A stretch of 64,000 nt of DNA from Diphasiastrum complanatum. Lineage: Eukaryota > Streptophyta > Lycopodiopsida > Lycopodiales > Lycopodiaceae. A program made the translations under genes and the position numbers. The DNA lies in NCBI GenBank assembly GCA_029204225.1, contig CM055094.1, forward strand, positions 17,408,402-17,472,401, read 5' to 3'. This document shows positions 32,037 through 42,299 of this stretch, one piece after another; within the stretch, counting starts at the first letter, position 1, and every line of letters begins with the position of its first letter. The notes under the pieces were generated by a model. The model had not been told where the DNA came from. It made no database searches and saw only the letters and a program-made list of their open reading frames with translations.

Positions 32037-32562
32037 ATATACTTACTGGGAAAGCCTCCCGAAATGGGTCTTTGCTTGGGATCTTTAGGCGATCCAAAAG
32101 CTCAACTGGCTTGGGAAGCTGTTGCATTTAGAAAGGGCCTAAAGGAGGTCCTAATATAGGTTGCCTTAGGGACTTTGCAGGTAGCTTTCCACAGTCCCTT
32201 CCAAAGGGTCCCATATGGTTGTCCATGTTCAGGAGTCTACATTCAAGGTCAAATATAAAAAAGTTGCACAGGCCTTGAGTTTAACACTGTTGGTTTTCCC
32301 TTGGTGATCATAATGTTGCATAATAAATTGATCCAGCTATCATTGTATGGCTATTGCCATATTTACATGAATTGATTTGCTAAGATTAGAATGTGAGCCT
32401 AAAAGTCCATGCATGCTGCATTTACAGATCTTGCATGTCCTCCATTTGTTTTTAGTAAAATATTGTCTTGTTGATTTTTCTTACTCTACACCTATAAACT
32501 TCCAAAATAAAGTTTTATGTGAGCATATGGTAGCTAATTGGAGGTGTGTGTGCGAACCATGC

Positions 32563-32565
<3 letters not shown>

Positions 32566-32618
<53 letters not shown>

Positions 32619-32632
32619 GGGGGGGGGGGGGG
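32566..32632. repeat. (GA)n microsatellite followed by a G-run
   Basis: About 46 bp of GA repeats and then an uninterrupted run of about 17 G. Open frames of Arg-Glu or Ser-Leu here are artefacts of the repeat. Confidence 0.95.
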
Positions 32633-33638
32633 AGAACGAGAAAGAGGGAGGGGAAGGAAAAATTTAAATTGGGTGAAAGGGGGGAAAGTAGGGTATAGGA
32701 GAGAGTCTTTAATAGCCATAGTGGATGGTCATAATGAGAGTGAGGGGGAGAGAGTGAGGGATGAGGTTAGAGTGCTGCAGATTGATGGACAGACCCTTCA
32801 AGAAAATAGGTTTCTCTTAAAACTAAAGGAATGCCCATTCATATTTGAAGGATGCATGATTTAAATGCCCTTCATTTGAGGGAAAAAAGGACTACGATGA
32901 GCATTTGCCCTTCAATCTGCAGCACTAGCTTAGGTGGCCAATATGCATGAATGCATGGGGAGGAGGGCCATGCATCCTTTTCCCCATACATATCCTGCAT
33001 TTTTTTAAATTATCGATTTTTGAAATTTTTTGCCTTCCAAATCCTGCATCCCATATTTTTTGCCGATAGAATATTACATATTTACACTCATAAATTGTTT
33101 TATTAAATCAATAAACCTATGTAGGCCAAGTTCTACACACAAATTTACTTTACTATACACAAATTTACTTCATATAAAAACGACAAACTTACTTTATTTT
33201 AAAAAAGTTATCAATTTTTTGAAAGTCAACTTCTTGTAAGTTTTTTATAAAATCTATTTTTAACTAAAGATGCCGGTTCCATTCTATAGAGATGCACAAA
33301 CAATGACTTGCTTCTTTGTTTGTTTGTTTTGTCTAATCTTAGTAAATTGGATTCTTTCAATTTTCAAATCTGTTTGCTTGTCGCACTTGTCCTCTTATTA
33401 TTATTTGGCGATCAATAATTGTGGTATTACATGCAGCTTGCTTATGACTCGAATCTCGATGACGAATTGTTTCCTTTCCTGCATTGGGTTTTTGAAATCA
33501 AATGCATTTGGGTTTTCTCTCTAATCTGCCGTGTTGACGACTGAAGTCAATTCTCATTCTTTGAGACTTAAAATATTTTTCATAGCGATTCCAACTTCAG
33601 CTCAAATTTGCACTCGGCTGGGAGCACCAAAAGCAAAA
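32633..33638. other. Upstream region of the thioesterase gene
   Basis: AT-rich and purine-rich spacer. Possible TATA-like words exist (for example tataaaatc near 33245 and catataaaaacg near 33167), but I cannot choose a promoter. No competing ORF recognised. Confidence 0.4.
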
Positions 33639-33803
33639 ATGGTATCGTCCGCTGCATCTTCAAATCCCGAACATAATCAGAGTGAAAAGAATTTTCCAAT
33701 TAGAAATGGCTTCGAAGTATTGAAGCTCATTGATTTCACGTTAGATCACGCTTCTGCAAAGAGCGTCCAAGGACGTTTCGTAGTCTCCAAGGCTTCTTGC
33801 CAG
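33639..33803 (+). CDS. DHNAT: DHNAT exon 1
   Basis: 55 codons ending ...SCQ; donor CAG|GTATTT. The frame is open upstream but has no ATG before 33639 back to about 33531. Confidence 0.8.
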
Positions 33804-36800
33804 GTATTTCATTCTGCTTATTTATGGCTTCTGTGTTCTGAACCTGCATCCTCATTTTGATCCAAAATTAGCAATGAAATTGACGGATGTCTAATCTCCA
33901 TTCTTGGTTGTTCACGGTACACATCCAATCAACAATCCATGTATATTCATGTTCTTCTAGTGTTCTAAAATAATCTTCGAGACAGCTCTCTAGGTTGAAA
34001 TCTGAAAATATGAAGTGGAAAATTTCAACCTCTCTTGGTGTAAATTTTTGCGCAAGAGTGTCCACTCATATTAAGCTTGATATTGTGCGTCTCTTGGCAT
34101 GTTATGGAAATTGCAGCTCGTCTGTAGTGCCTCGACGAGATGACTCGGTGATAATCTCCATATTATGCTTTTAAATGCAATTTATCCAGTTCACACAAAA
34201 TTCTTTGGCAGGTTGCTGTCAAGATCGAGTATAGTGATCTGCGATTTCTTAGCGACAAATTTGTGTAATTTTTTCAAAGCAAACAAAGAAGGGCTTGATA
34301 CGTAGACCTAATGTGAGACTAGGTGTCAATTGGTGCCACTCCAAGGCACAGAACTTAATCATGGAAAGTCATCATTTCAATGTTGGGTTGAGATGGAATG
34401 CGAATGTGATTGAGGGTGGCTAATTGGGTGGTAAGTCCCTTTTTACAATGATGACAAGATTTCATGTTTTCTAGCCCACCTATAACTATATGTGGGCCTC
34501 TTTTTCTCGAGGACTCATGAGCTTCCCACTTCCCCCACAACTCCAAAGTGCCATGTGCCACTTGGGGTAAGTGGAGATGTGTGTGGAAAGGGGTAAAGCC
34601 AAGTTTGGGCATTTCACGCAACTAATAGACATGCAAGTTTCAATTATTGATTTACCCTTCAACTCCCCATCAAGCTACCTTTTGATAAATTCTTGATATA
34701 CTATACACAATTTGAATGTATATCAAGCAAGTGCTTAATTCGCTTCTCATAATCATAACTCAAGAAAGGGGCACCAATGGTAGTTGGTGGGCACTTGTAT
34801 CTCACCTTAATGTGAGAAACCACTTTGGGGATACTCGAGGATATTTCTTCAATCATATTACAACCTCCAAGTTGAAGAGAAATATGAGGAAGGTTGTGTG
34901 ACATGTCCTTTGAATCCCTTTGCCTATTGTACATTGTAAATTGTAATTATCATATTGTAAGTGGCTAAATCACCAGCTTGTGGAGACAATTGTAAATTGC
35001 AATGTAAAGATCAATTATATTGACTAATTTTGAGATGGCCAAGGGGATATTGGGTCTCATGAGAGTCTACTGATTGACCTCCTAAAAAGTAGAGAGGGTT
35101 GATCGGTCAACAAGCCACGTGTCATATGCTCACTAGGACACTTGGTCCAGTGCATGAGTGACACTTGTTGGACGATCGATGGACTGTGCATACTTTGCCT
35201 GAGAGATAAAAAGACAACGCTTCCCTTTCCTAGGCAATAGTGTAGCAAACCCAAATCTTTCATCTCAAACTCACAAGAAAGATTTTTTTTAACAAAAGCA
35301 ATAAGCTTCTTATTGCTTCCTGTGATGAGTAAATCATCCACATAGAGCACAACAACAGCAAAGTCTTCTCTTTCCTTGAAGACATATAGATTGCAATCAG
35401 ACTTACTCTTCTCAAACCCTTGCCTTGCAAAGTAATTCGGCTATACCAAGCCCTTGGCGCCTGTTTGAGCCCATACAAAGGCTTTTCTAAGGCTACAAAC
35501 CAGATTCTCTTTGCCTGTTATCTCAAACCCTTGTGGTTGTTCCATGTAACCTCCTCCTGTAGTTGCCCATTAAGAAAGGTACTTTTGATATCCATTTGAT
35601 GGACATCCCAATCTGGAATATGAGGCTAAGGCCAAAACGGTCCTGATAGATGTCATCTTAGCAACAAGTGCGAATGTCTCATCATAGTCTAGCCCCTCCT
35701 GTTGGGCATAGCCTGTCGCCTTCTGGTAAGGTAGTGAGCTCCCATGCAATGGAGTCATACTCCACCTTTTCCTTCACTGCTTCGTGAAAGAATTTCGGCT
35801 CATCTGCATCCAAAATTGTGGACATGAGACCTAAGAGATCTTCTGGCACCTGGTTTACTGCTCTCTCCTTCTTCCATCATTTGTCCCTCTTTGATTGTTT
35901 CCCAATACCACTTGGGTAGCTTCTTCCTAGTGGTAGGTGACCACGTATCCCATGGCACTGTCTTAGTCTTTCATTTGTCCCCAATTTCAGCTTCTGGTAG
36001 TTGGCCAAATTGAGGTCTCGAGCTAGCATGTTCGGTCTCCTGTTGTTGCACTTGCTCTTGAGGCTCACAGGACTCATGACTAGGATCCTCATCTGTGGAG
36101 TCAATCAAGGGTAGGAACTCAATAGTTCCATCTTTCTCTTGCTCCTGTATCTTGGGTGAATGCTCTTCGTCAAAGATGACGTCTCGACTTAGGATCTTCT
36201 TTCTGTTTTCGAGATCATATAGCACATAGGCTTTCTCACCTTCACTATACCCAAGGAAGATACACTTCACGGATTTTGCATCAAGTTTCTTCTGCAAGTC
36301 CTTTGGTATATGTGCATACGTCGTACACCCAAATACTTGAAAGCTGCCCACGTTGGGCTTGTTGCCACTATACGCTTATTTAGGTGTGATTCCTTCAACT
36401 GCTTTGGTTGGGCTTCTATTCAATAGAAAAACAGCAGTTGCTACCGCGTCCGCCCAAAAGGAATTTGGAAACCCCTTTGCCTTGAGCATGCTCCTCGCAC
36501 ACTTGACTATAGACCTGTTTTTCTGCTCAACCACGCCGTTCTGCTGCGGTGTATGTGGAGTGGCAAACTGTCTCTTTATCCGACATGCCTTGCAAAGGTC
36601 TTTGAACTCATCAGAAATATACTCACCACCCTTATCTTACCTGAGAGTCTTTAACCTCTTTCCTGTGTGGTTTTCCACCAAAGCTTTCCACTGTTTGAAG
36701 TATTTGAACGCTTCAGATTTTTGCTACATAAAAACCCATACCTTTCGTGAGAAATCATCTACGAAGGTCATGAGATAGTACGAACCCCTGCTGATTTGGT

Positions 36801-39800
36801 CTGCATGGGACTGCACAAATTTGAATGCACAAGCTCAAGTATGCCCTTGGCCCTGGTAGATTTTCCCTTTGGAAACCTTTTCCTTTCTTGCTTTCCTAGT
36901 GCACAAGCCTCACATGTATCTGAAGAAGACTTAATGCTAGGAAGATCTACTACCTTATTGTGCTTGTTCAGAACTTGTAAACTTTGATAGCTCAAATGAC
37001 CATACCTCTCATGGCTTGTCCTGACTAGAATCCCTTGCTGACAAGGCCTCTTGGCTAGGAATGGCTGTGTAAAGCTTGTAAAGATCCCCTTCTTGCATTC
37101 CCTTGGCTATCACTTACTATCTCTCCCACTGAAGCAACCTGGTCCATAAGGTCCTTGACCTTTGTGATGTGATCATTGATTGATGCACCTGCTTCCATCT
37201 TGAGATTATATAACCTGTTTTGCAAGTAAACAAGCTTGGCTGAATCCACTGTTTCAAACATAGACTTCAGAATAGTCCAAGCATCCACTGCATCCTTTGC
37301 ATTGCAAATGTGAGGAATAATGTTGTCTTTGACAAAAAGATTGATCATCCTATGAGCCTTCTGTCTCCTGCTAATGTAGTCCTTCAATTTAGGTTCAGAT
37401 GTTGGTATAGGCTCTCTACCTGCCATTAACTCCCAGCAATTCCTGTCCATCAAGATGTTAGCCATCTTGAACTTCCACACTCTATAGTTTGTGCCATCAA
37501 GTTTGCTTGATTCATCTAATAGACTCTCTCCAAGACTAGCCATGCTATAATCTTTTCTCAAACAAAAGCACCCTGAGAGAGATCAGAAAAGAAACAACTT
37601 CCAACAACTAGGGTTTGACCCCAAACTAGGGTATGTAGCCACTTCAAGGCAACCCTTTAGCTCTTGCTTTTGACTTTGCCACTTGGTATGGCCTTGCTAG
37701 CACAATCACTGGACCCCACTGGATCAGAAACCAAAAGCCCTTACAGAAAGTGCGCCCTACTTTTGTGTAAGCTCCTCCAAAAAGACTCCCCAAATCTCAG
37801 CCAAGATTGGAAAGTTTTTGGATCATCCCACTCTCCTTGCCAACAGCTCTCCAACAGTGCAAGACTCAACCTGATCGGACTCCTGTAGATCAAAAGCGCC
37901 CTCCCACAAGATTGAGGTGCTTGTGGAAGATGAGAATCTTCTCAAGAATCTAAGCACTGATGTTTCTCTCACTCACAGACTCACAGGCTAGACAACCTAC
38001 TCTGATACCATGATGAATTGCAAGAGTTGGCTATGAAGTATCTTAACTTCAATACCAACCAAGAAAGCTTGAGAAACTTAGCTATGGAAAACATCACATA
38101 CAAGGAGAATTGCATAAGCACCTCACAACACCAAAAGTTAGAAGAGAAAATGAATCGCTAGAGAGAGAGAGAGGAGGGCGTGGGTCCTCCAAATCCCTTG
38201 TGAGGCAAGCACCTCAAATACATGCATGGAAAGTCTAGGTGTCAATCATATGAGTGAGCTACTTGGCCAAGTGGGCCACTTGCACCAATTTACTCAACTT
38301 ACAAAAGGGGGCTCTCATGTATTTGATTAATAACATGCCCCATGAGTTATGTACAACTTACAACATAATTAGTGCTTAGCCAAAGGGGTAAAATAGGCAT
38401 TACTTTTCAACAAAGAGATCCTCTTAATCTATCCTATCTTTCATCAAAGTACCATGATATTCAACATATCAAGGTAATCGTCACGTTGTTCTTCTTTAAC
38501 TATTTCAACGAGCATCATCTTGCTTGTTCTTCTAGTTTTTTCATTGATCTGCTTGCACGAGACATTCTTTTCCAGCTTCTTTGCTTTCAATGATAGTTCC
38601 ATTCATCAATTTTTCATTAAAGTGTTTCCTATAATGATTTTCTTACATTGGCTGGCTTCCCTACTAGGAGTGAGTCATTATCACTCGTTTACCAATTATC
38701 TCTCTTCTGGGGATAATTTTCAGTAGCAGTATGATAGCTAGAGTAGTTATCCTTTGACAGTGGCCTTAGATTAGTTCTCTATAACTAATCCATTTTTGTG
38801 CATAATATTTTTACTTGCAATTGATTGTTAGGACGCTTCATCTTCCTTTAGATTGTTTTGGTAGCTAGCAACTGATCTTTAGGTACATTTATCCATGTTC
38901 TTACTTTCGTGTTCATGGCACCCACTTCTATGATTTAGCATGTTGTTGGAGGTAAGCTATTATGTGTTGTATCTCTTATGGTTTGTTAGCAGTCAATGTT
39001 TATTAGTTGGGGGGCCAATGCACAGTGCTCGTACAGACTACCATTAACTGATTTCAATCACTTACCTGAGCAACTTATTGTTAGTGAGCAGTTGTTCATC
39101 ATGCCTATCACTTGTGCTACTTCTAGTTCTTCTCCTGAATAATGAACTTCTGTGATGGGGTTAGTTGTTTGAGGAACAATATGGATTGATTATGAGCAAA
39201 CGTGAAGACAGATGCAGGTTTTTCAAGGCTATGTGTATTTTACCCAGCTTGGTTGCTGTTTAAGGTTGAGTGACTTTCTTGATAGAGAAGAAGCTGAATG
39301 AACGCACTCGCTGATGCATAACCAAGTACAAAGAACAGATGGAAAGACCATTTTTGCCATCCTGCTGCTGCATATGTTTATGATTCGTGCAATGAAAGAA
39401 AGCTTAAGTAAAGACTGGGAAAAAAAAATTCAGCTAAGAAAGACCCAAACTGAAAGCCAAACGCCAAGTTTAGAATTTATAGCTCCAAAATTTTATCTCA
39501 AATTAATAAAAAGCCAGAGACAAAGGTAAATTCTTAATAAGGTTTTGCAAAGAGTTCAAAAAATTTGCCTTACCGCTATCCACCAACACATTTAACAATT
39601 CCACAGTTTTGTCCTGATGCTAGCGTAGAACTAAACGATCACAGATTATTAGCTGATAATGGAACCCGATCTCAGGATCCACCCAACCTTAAAGAGCACA
39701 AAATCATTGTCAACCATCACTTGTGTGAAAATTATCAATCTTAAACAAGGAAAGCTTTACTGTGTCTGAACAAGGAGCCCAGGAGTCACCAGTGAATTAC

Positions 39801-41016
39801 GAGGCAGGACAAAAGCGCATAGAGGAGCGCAACACATGATATTAGAGAACCGAGGTCATTGAAGAAAGAAGCTTTGTGGAATGCAGAACACAAGCTTGTG
39901 ACAGATTTATGCTGTATAGGTCAAGGGCCATGGCTTAGTGTATTAAAATCTTGTACATAAATAGAAACATACTCGTTCTTCTTCTTGGTTCATGTTGCTC
40001 TTCCTCTTCCACCGGGTGGCCAGCCCTTTCTCTTAAGCTACACTTCCAATTTTACATAGTTGCCACCTGTCCAGAAGGTGAAGTCTATGCATGCTGTTTA
40101 TCATTGGAATCACATATTAGACTTACTTTGCAAGAATTCTGTTGTGGTGAGTATCTTCAACATTCAGCTTGTAAAAAATGGTGACTTTTGTTGCTATTTC
40201 TGCAGCCTTTTGGGGTCCTCCATGATGGCGTTACAGCATACATAGCAGAGAGTCTAGGTAGCCTTGGAGCTGGGATAGCATCTGGGCTGAGAGTTGCAGG
40301 TATCGAGCTCACTATTAATTATTTGCAAGCTGCTCGACTTGGTGAGGAGGTTGTGGTCACCGCCACTCCCATCTTGGCAGGGAATAGGACACAGGTACTT
40401 CTGGCCAAATGAATTTTTTAACATTTGAAATGTCGATTGATGTTTCCAGTTTGGCACCTGGTTCAAAAATTAGGTACAAGAAACAGTCTGTCCATTTCAC
40501 TTAATGTAAGTTATCCAAGCATAATAAGGTTTGTGCTGCTTGCCCCCATAAATTTGATGTACTGCATTTTTACCACTTGATATGTGTCCCATTCTTAGTG
40601 GTTTTATGGGCTATTTGAATGTATCCACACGATCATTACAAAATACCAGTGGCTGCTGGAAAGCTCTCAAGTATACCATGGAGTTTTGTCTACTTGCAGT
40701 TTCTCTGTAAAAAAGGCTGTTTAACGAGTCTGGCTGGAAAAGCTTTGTGTGCTTTGCAGTTACATTTTAGCTTGGTGATTATGCTGCTCAACAGGCAAGT
40801 TTCAATTTCTGACTTTGACCTCGTCGTTGGACTTGAAAATGCTATTTTGATCAGGTTTGGAACATTACGTTTTTAGCTTCCAAGGAAGAGGATTCTTCAA
40901 CGGAAAGTAGTCCACCAAAAGTCTTTGCAGTTTCCAGACTAACTTTGATTGTTGGACTCCCTTATGATGGATCAGATCTTAAGAAAAAAACACCTCAATT
41001 ATCATCTAGTCTTTAA
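33639..41016 (+). CDS. DHNAT: 1,4-dihydroxy-2-naphthoyl-CoA thioesterase-like, 3 exons
   Basis: Three exons, all phase 0 with GT/AG borders, join into 171 codons. The product is a single hotdog-fold thioesterase close in layout to plant DHNAT, which removes CoA from DHNA-CoA in phylloquinone (vitamin K1) synthesis in peroxisomes. Exon 1 gives a variable N-terminus and GRFVVSKASCQ. Exon 2 gives the core PFGVLHDGVTAYIAES..S.GA, with Glu70 as the expected catalytic residue. Exon 3 gives VWNI..LAS and the strand SRLTLIVGLP. The usual HGG is HDG here (D62). The C-terminus is SSL, which resembles a non-canonical PTS1 peroxisome signal. ATG 33639 has a good context (A at -3, G at +4). Another acyl-CoA hotdog thioesterase remains possible. 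Confidence 0.85.
35050..36995 (-). pseudogene. Copia G integrase and RT fragments
   Basis: From right to left on the minus strand: pre-integrase (CEACALGKQ.R..FP, LVHSNLC with Asn where the first catalytic Asp is expected, near 36810-36905), integrase core fragments to about 36480, the VFGC.TYAHIP and FLGYS.GEKAY linker (36230-36340), KK..SRDVIFDE, then RT with GYAQQEGLDYDETFA.VAKM (near 35650-35720), MYGLKQAPRAWYSR (near 35440-35478) and an intact YVDDLLITG (near 35325-35350). Several frameshifts and stops occur, so no polyprotein could be made. Confidence 0.8.
37055..37543 (-). pseudogene. Copia G gag (UBN2-type) fragment
   Basis: The minus frame starts MASLGESLL (ATG 37543, the conserved gag start; the frame is open to 37561). 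The core has LDGTNYRVWKFKM, a tryptophan-rich middle (DAVDAWTILKSMF) and LYNLKMEAGASI..HI. This is the usual copia gag. It ends by frameshift before any zinc knuckle; knuckle and protease are deleted (about 36996-37054 joins gag to the pre-integrase region). Confidence 0.8.
37999..38010 (-). promoter_or_regulatory. Primer-binding site of copia G
   Basis: The minus strand reads TGGTATCAGAGT next to the LTR start at 38011. Confidence 0.8.
40206..40394 (+). CDS. DHNAT: DHNAT exon 2 (hotdog core)
   Basis: 63 codons between TTTCTGCAG and ACAG|GTACTT. It contains the catalytic helix (HDGVTAYIAES) and LTINYLQAARLGEEVVVTA, the central strands of the fold. Confidence 0.88.
40855..41016 (+). CDS. DHNAT: DHNAT exon 3 (C-terminal strand and tail)
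   Basis: 53 codons plus TAA after acceptor GATCAG. Begins VWNITFLAS and ends with the SSL tripeptide. Intron 2 (40395-40854) is 460 bp and holds nothing recognised. Confidence 0.82.
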   Translation, partial: VWNITFLASKEEDSSTESSPPKVFAVSRLTLIVGLPYDGSDLKKKTPQLSSSL

Positions 41017-42299
41017 AAATTCTGGACGTTCTTTAGAGCTTACATATTTCAGCTCATTCAACCAGTGCATAATTTGTAGCTCAGTGTTTAAGTCGATATC
41101 CTAGCAGTCGTATTCTTCTGAAAAAGTCTCAAGACATTTAGAAGAAGTTGCATTGAATGACATAGAAGGCTTTGATTAAAGTTTTTCTAGTCACTCATTG
41201 TTTGCAACCAACACGTAAAATCTGAAGCAGTAATGTAGATACATTTATGGTAATAATCGCAACCAAAGATCTATACTGTGGTACAATGAAGCAGGTGTGA
41301 CAATGTCAATACCATATCACAATCAATTATTTTCAATATACTGGCTCTCATTCATTCATAAAAATTGCCTCAGGCTTTGCAGCACTTTTTTTAGTACCGT
41401 GTTTAAGGTTCAAACAGATAACCTGTGTTTATGCCATTGCTGTCACTTGGTATTCAGCTAGTTAAAGTACTGTAATGGTATCTTGAAAAGTTGAGCTCTT
41501 TCAAAGACAACCTTCTATACTTGTGCTGCAAGTGAAGCAGGTAATTTGTGTATGACACACTATTTTGTTAAGGGAACACCATTCAGCAATTTCCCCACAT
41601 AGACAAGTGGTGCATGGGAAATGAAACTTTTTGAACCAAATCTAGCCATCTCAAAAACATTTTTCTTGTAGATTAATTCTCAAAGGGACTTTCCCATCTG
41701 TACAAATCACTGCATGTGTTTTAAGTCTCTGTAGTTTTTTTTTCCAAAATAGGATTTAATTTATTGTCCATGTGTGCTATTTGAATAAGGTCAAATGTGT
41801 TGTATACTATGATATATGCTTTCTCACTGTGAACTAGATTTAGGTTCAACTAGGTTTTTAAGATCTGTTTGTGAAGTCAAGAACATAATCACATAGATTT
41901 GACTTTGAAGGTGGGCCCAAAATGGGTAACAGATCCTCAATTTTTGTTCCTAATATTGTTTATCGTATCACATGATTCTCAAAATCAAGGGCTATCTTGG
42001 ACCTTATATTTAGTTATCAATTTAAGAATGATCGTAGTATTCCAAAGAGGTATGAAGGGCCTCTTTTCACTTTTGGAAGTTCTAGTTCTTTGTCCTACAT
42101 GAAGTTGCAACAAATGTGTCTTACTATCTCAAAAGATTTATAAGAAAAACTCTCAAAGTATTGATATTGCTACGAATGTCATGGCATTGGTGCACAAAAA
42201 AAGGATTCAAGGATATTAATGCAAGAAAGATAATTGGCAATGTGCTTGTATGCTAGCTTTATTTATAGTTTTGAGGTTGGTCTTAGGATTTCATTTTTT
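41017..42299. other. Spacer downstream of DHNAT
   Basis: AT-rich, no gene recognised; the polyadenylation region of DHNAT should be within the first few hundred bases. Confidence 0.4.

Larger units (their letters stand above)
35050..38412 (-). mobile_element. Truncated copia element in intron 1 (copia G)
   Basis: Minus strand: LTR from 38011 (TG start; far end near 38412 uncertain), primer site, leader, gag, then integrase and RT pieces. The element breaks off inside RT at about 35050, so RNase H and the 3' LTR are missing. No target duplication can be tested. It is antisense to the host gene. Confidence 0.8.
33804..40205 (+). other. DHNAT intron 1, 6.4 kb, transposon-loaded
   Basis: GT...AG (acceptor TTTCTGCAG). 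It holds the truncated minus-strand copia G at about 35050-38412. The flanks 33804-35049 and 38413-40205 contain no recognised gene. 34270-35040 has several short inverted and repeated words but no clear LTR. Confidence 0.8.

Noticed and set aside
32377-32864. Open frames of Arg-Glu or Leu-Ser repeats on both strands
   Set aside because: Produced by the (GA)n and G-run microsatellite.
33531-33638. Longer N-terminus for the thioesterase
   Set aside because: The upstream frame is open but begins at GTG, with no ATG before 33639, and the added residues do not match the family.
34270-35040. A 3' LTR for copia G
   Set aside because: Compared with 38011-38412; only short words such as 'ctaggtgtcaat' are shared, not enough for an LTR pair.
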